This document shows, in pieces, positions 63,958-64,000 of a stretch of DNA of 64,000 nucleotides. Both the position numbers and the translations under genes were made by a program. How positions within the stretch are numbered: the stretch's first letter is position 1; each line of letters starts with the position of its first letter. Below the pieces are notes generated by a model. It was given only the letters and a program-made list of their open reading frames with translations, was not told the DNA's origin and ran no database searches. Source of the stretch: Paenibacillus sp. J45TS6 (GTDB lineage Bacteria; Bacillota; Bacilli; Paenibacillales; Paenibacillaceae); NCBI RefSeq assembly GCF_018403285.1, contig NZ_BOSJ01000011.1, positions 103,316-167,315 of the forward strand. The letters run 5' to 3'.

Positions 63958-64000
63958 TGGTGGAGGATGATGGATTCGAACCACCGAACCCGTAAGGGAG
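63958..64000 (-). tRNA. tRNA-Tyr, 3' part (cut by window edge)
   Basis: Only the variable arm (CTCCCTTACGGGTTCGG), T arm and acceptor 3' strand ATCCTCC with discriminator A and CCA are in the window. The variable arm and cluster order (Tyr before Trp) suggest tRNA-Tyr; the anticodon is outside. Confidence 0.75.

Noticed and set aside
63232-64000. tRNA cluster as an integration site for a mobile element
   Set aside because: No integrase, direct repeat of a tRNA end or foreign gene block is visible in the window.

Overview
The window looks like a chromosomal segment of a spore-forming Bacillales bacterium, most likely a Paenibacillus. Three things point there: many genes match Bacillus subtilis families (yutJ-yuzB-yutI, lytH-lipA-yutD-yunB, liaIH-liaFSR, sspI-ysgA, ylbJ, yycC, ypuA). 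Spore genes are present (two alpha/beta SASPs, sspI, ylbJ, yunB, lytH). Menaquinone appears to be made by the futalosine route (mqnE plus a UbiD-type decarboxylase). No transposase, integrase, phage gene or CRISPR array is visible. Most genes lie on the minus strand, and many start with TTG or GTG behind a strong Shine-Dalgarno sequence.

Layout. 1-3.2 kb: end of mqnE, then yutJ, yuzB, yutI and a short-chain dehydrogenase. 3.3-6.2 kb: methionine ABC importer metNPQ under a SAM (S-box) riboswitch. 6.2-10.5 kb: HEPN-like protein, UbiD-type decarboxylase, ctaA, thioredoxin-like protein. 10.6-15 kb: DUF2515 protein, MurJ-type flippase, DUF456 protein, HAD phosphatase. 15.1-18.9 kb: manganese ABC importer mntABCD with a clear MntR-type operator. 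19-27.2 kb: three tandem class B penicillin-binding proteins, preceded by a membrane-transglutaminase protein and a small membrane protein. 27.2-32.1 kb: MFS transporter, Toprim protein, SCO copper chaperone, ctaB, YfhP-like protein. 32.2-35.7 kb: two near-identical SASP genes in opposite orientation flanking trpS (T-box leader) and an aldose epimerase. 35.7-41.7 kb: unknown protein, pepF, yycC and a small zinc-ribbon-like gene, truncated globin, a probable 32-aa membrane peptide, ylbJ, NAD kinase. 41.7-45.4 kb: yutD with a long charged tail, lipA, lytH, yunB. 45.5-49.5 kb: transaldolase, 6-phosphogluconate dehydrogenase and a divergent zwf, facing an HxlR-type regulator. 49.6-57.3 kb: ypuA, rRNA methyltransferase, KtrA/TrkA, sspI, prfC, a second SDR with a sigma-B-like promoter, and the second (canonical) zwf. 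57.6-62.9 kb: an LSm-like glycine/tyrosine-rich protein and the envelope-stress cluster liaI-pspA-pspC-pspA-liaF-liaS-liaR. 63.2-64 kb: tRNA cluster Tyr-Trp-His-Gln-Gly-Cys-Leu-(Arg-like)-Leu on the minus strand.

Functional themes. Cell envelope: three PBPs, the transglutaminase protein, MurJ, LytH and the Lia/Psp system. Respiration: menaquinone, heme A, CuA maturation, NDH-like protein. Oxidative pentose phosphate pathway: two zwf, gnd, transaldolase, NAD kinase. Metal and amino-acid uptake under recognisable RNA or repressor control. The least explained items are the PBP/transglutaminase cluster, the dual-PspA Lia operon with a 22-bp palindrome upstream, the YutD tail, the LSm-like protein and the decayed Arg tRNA.
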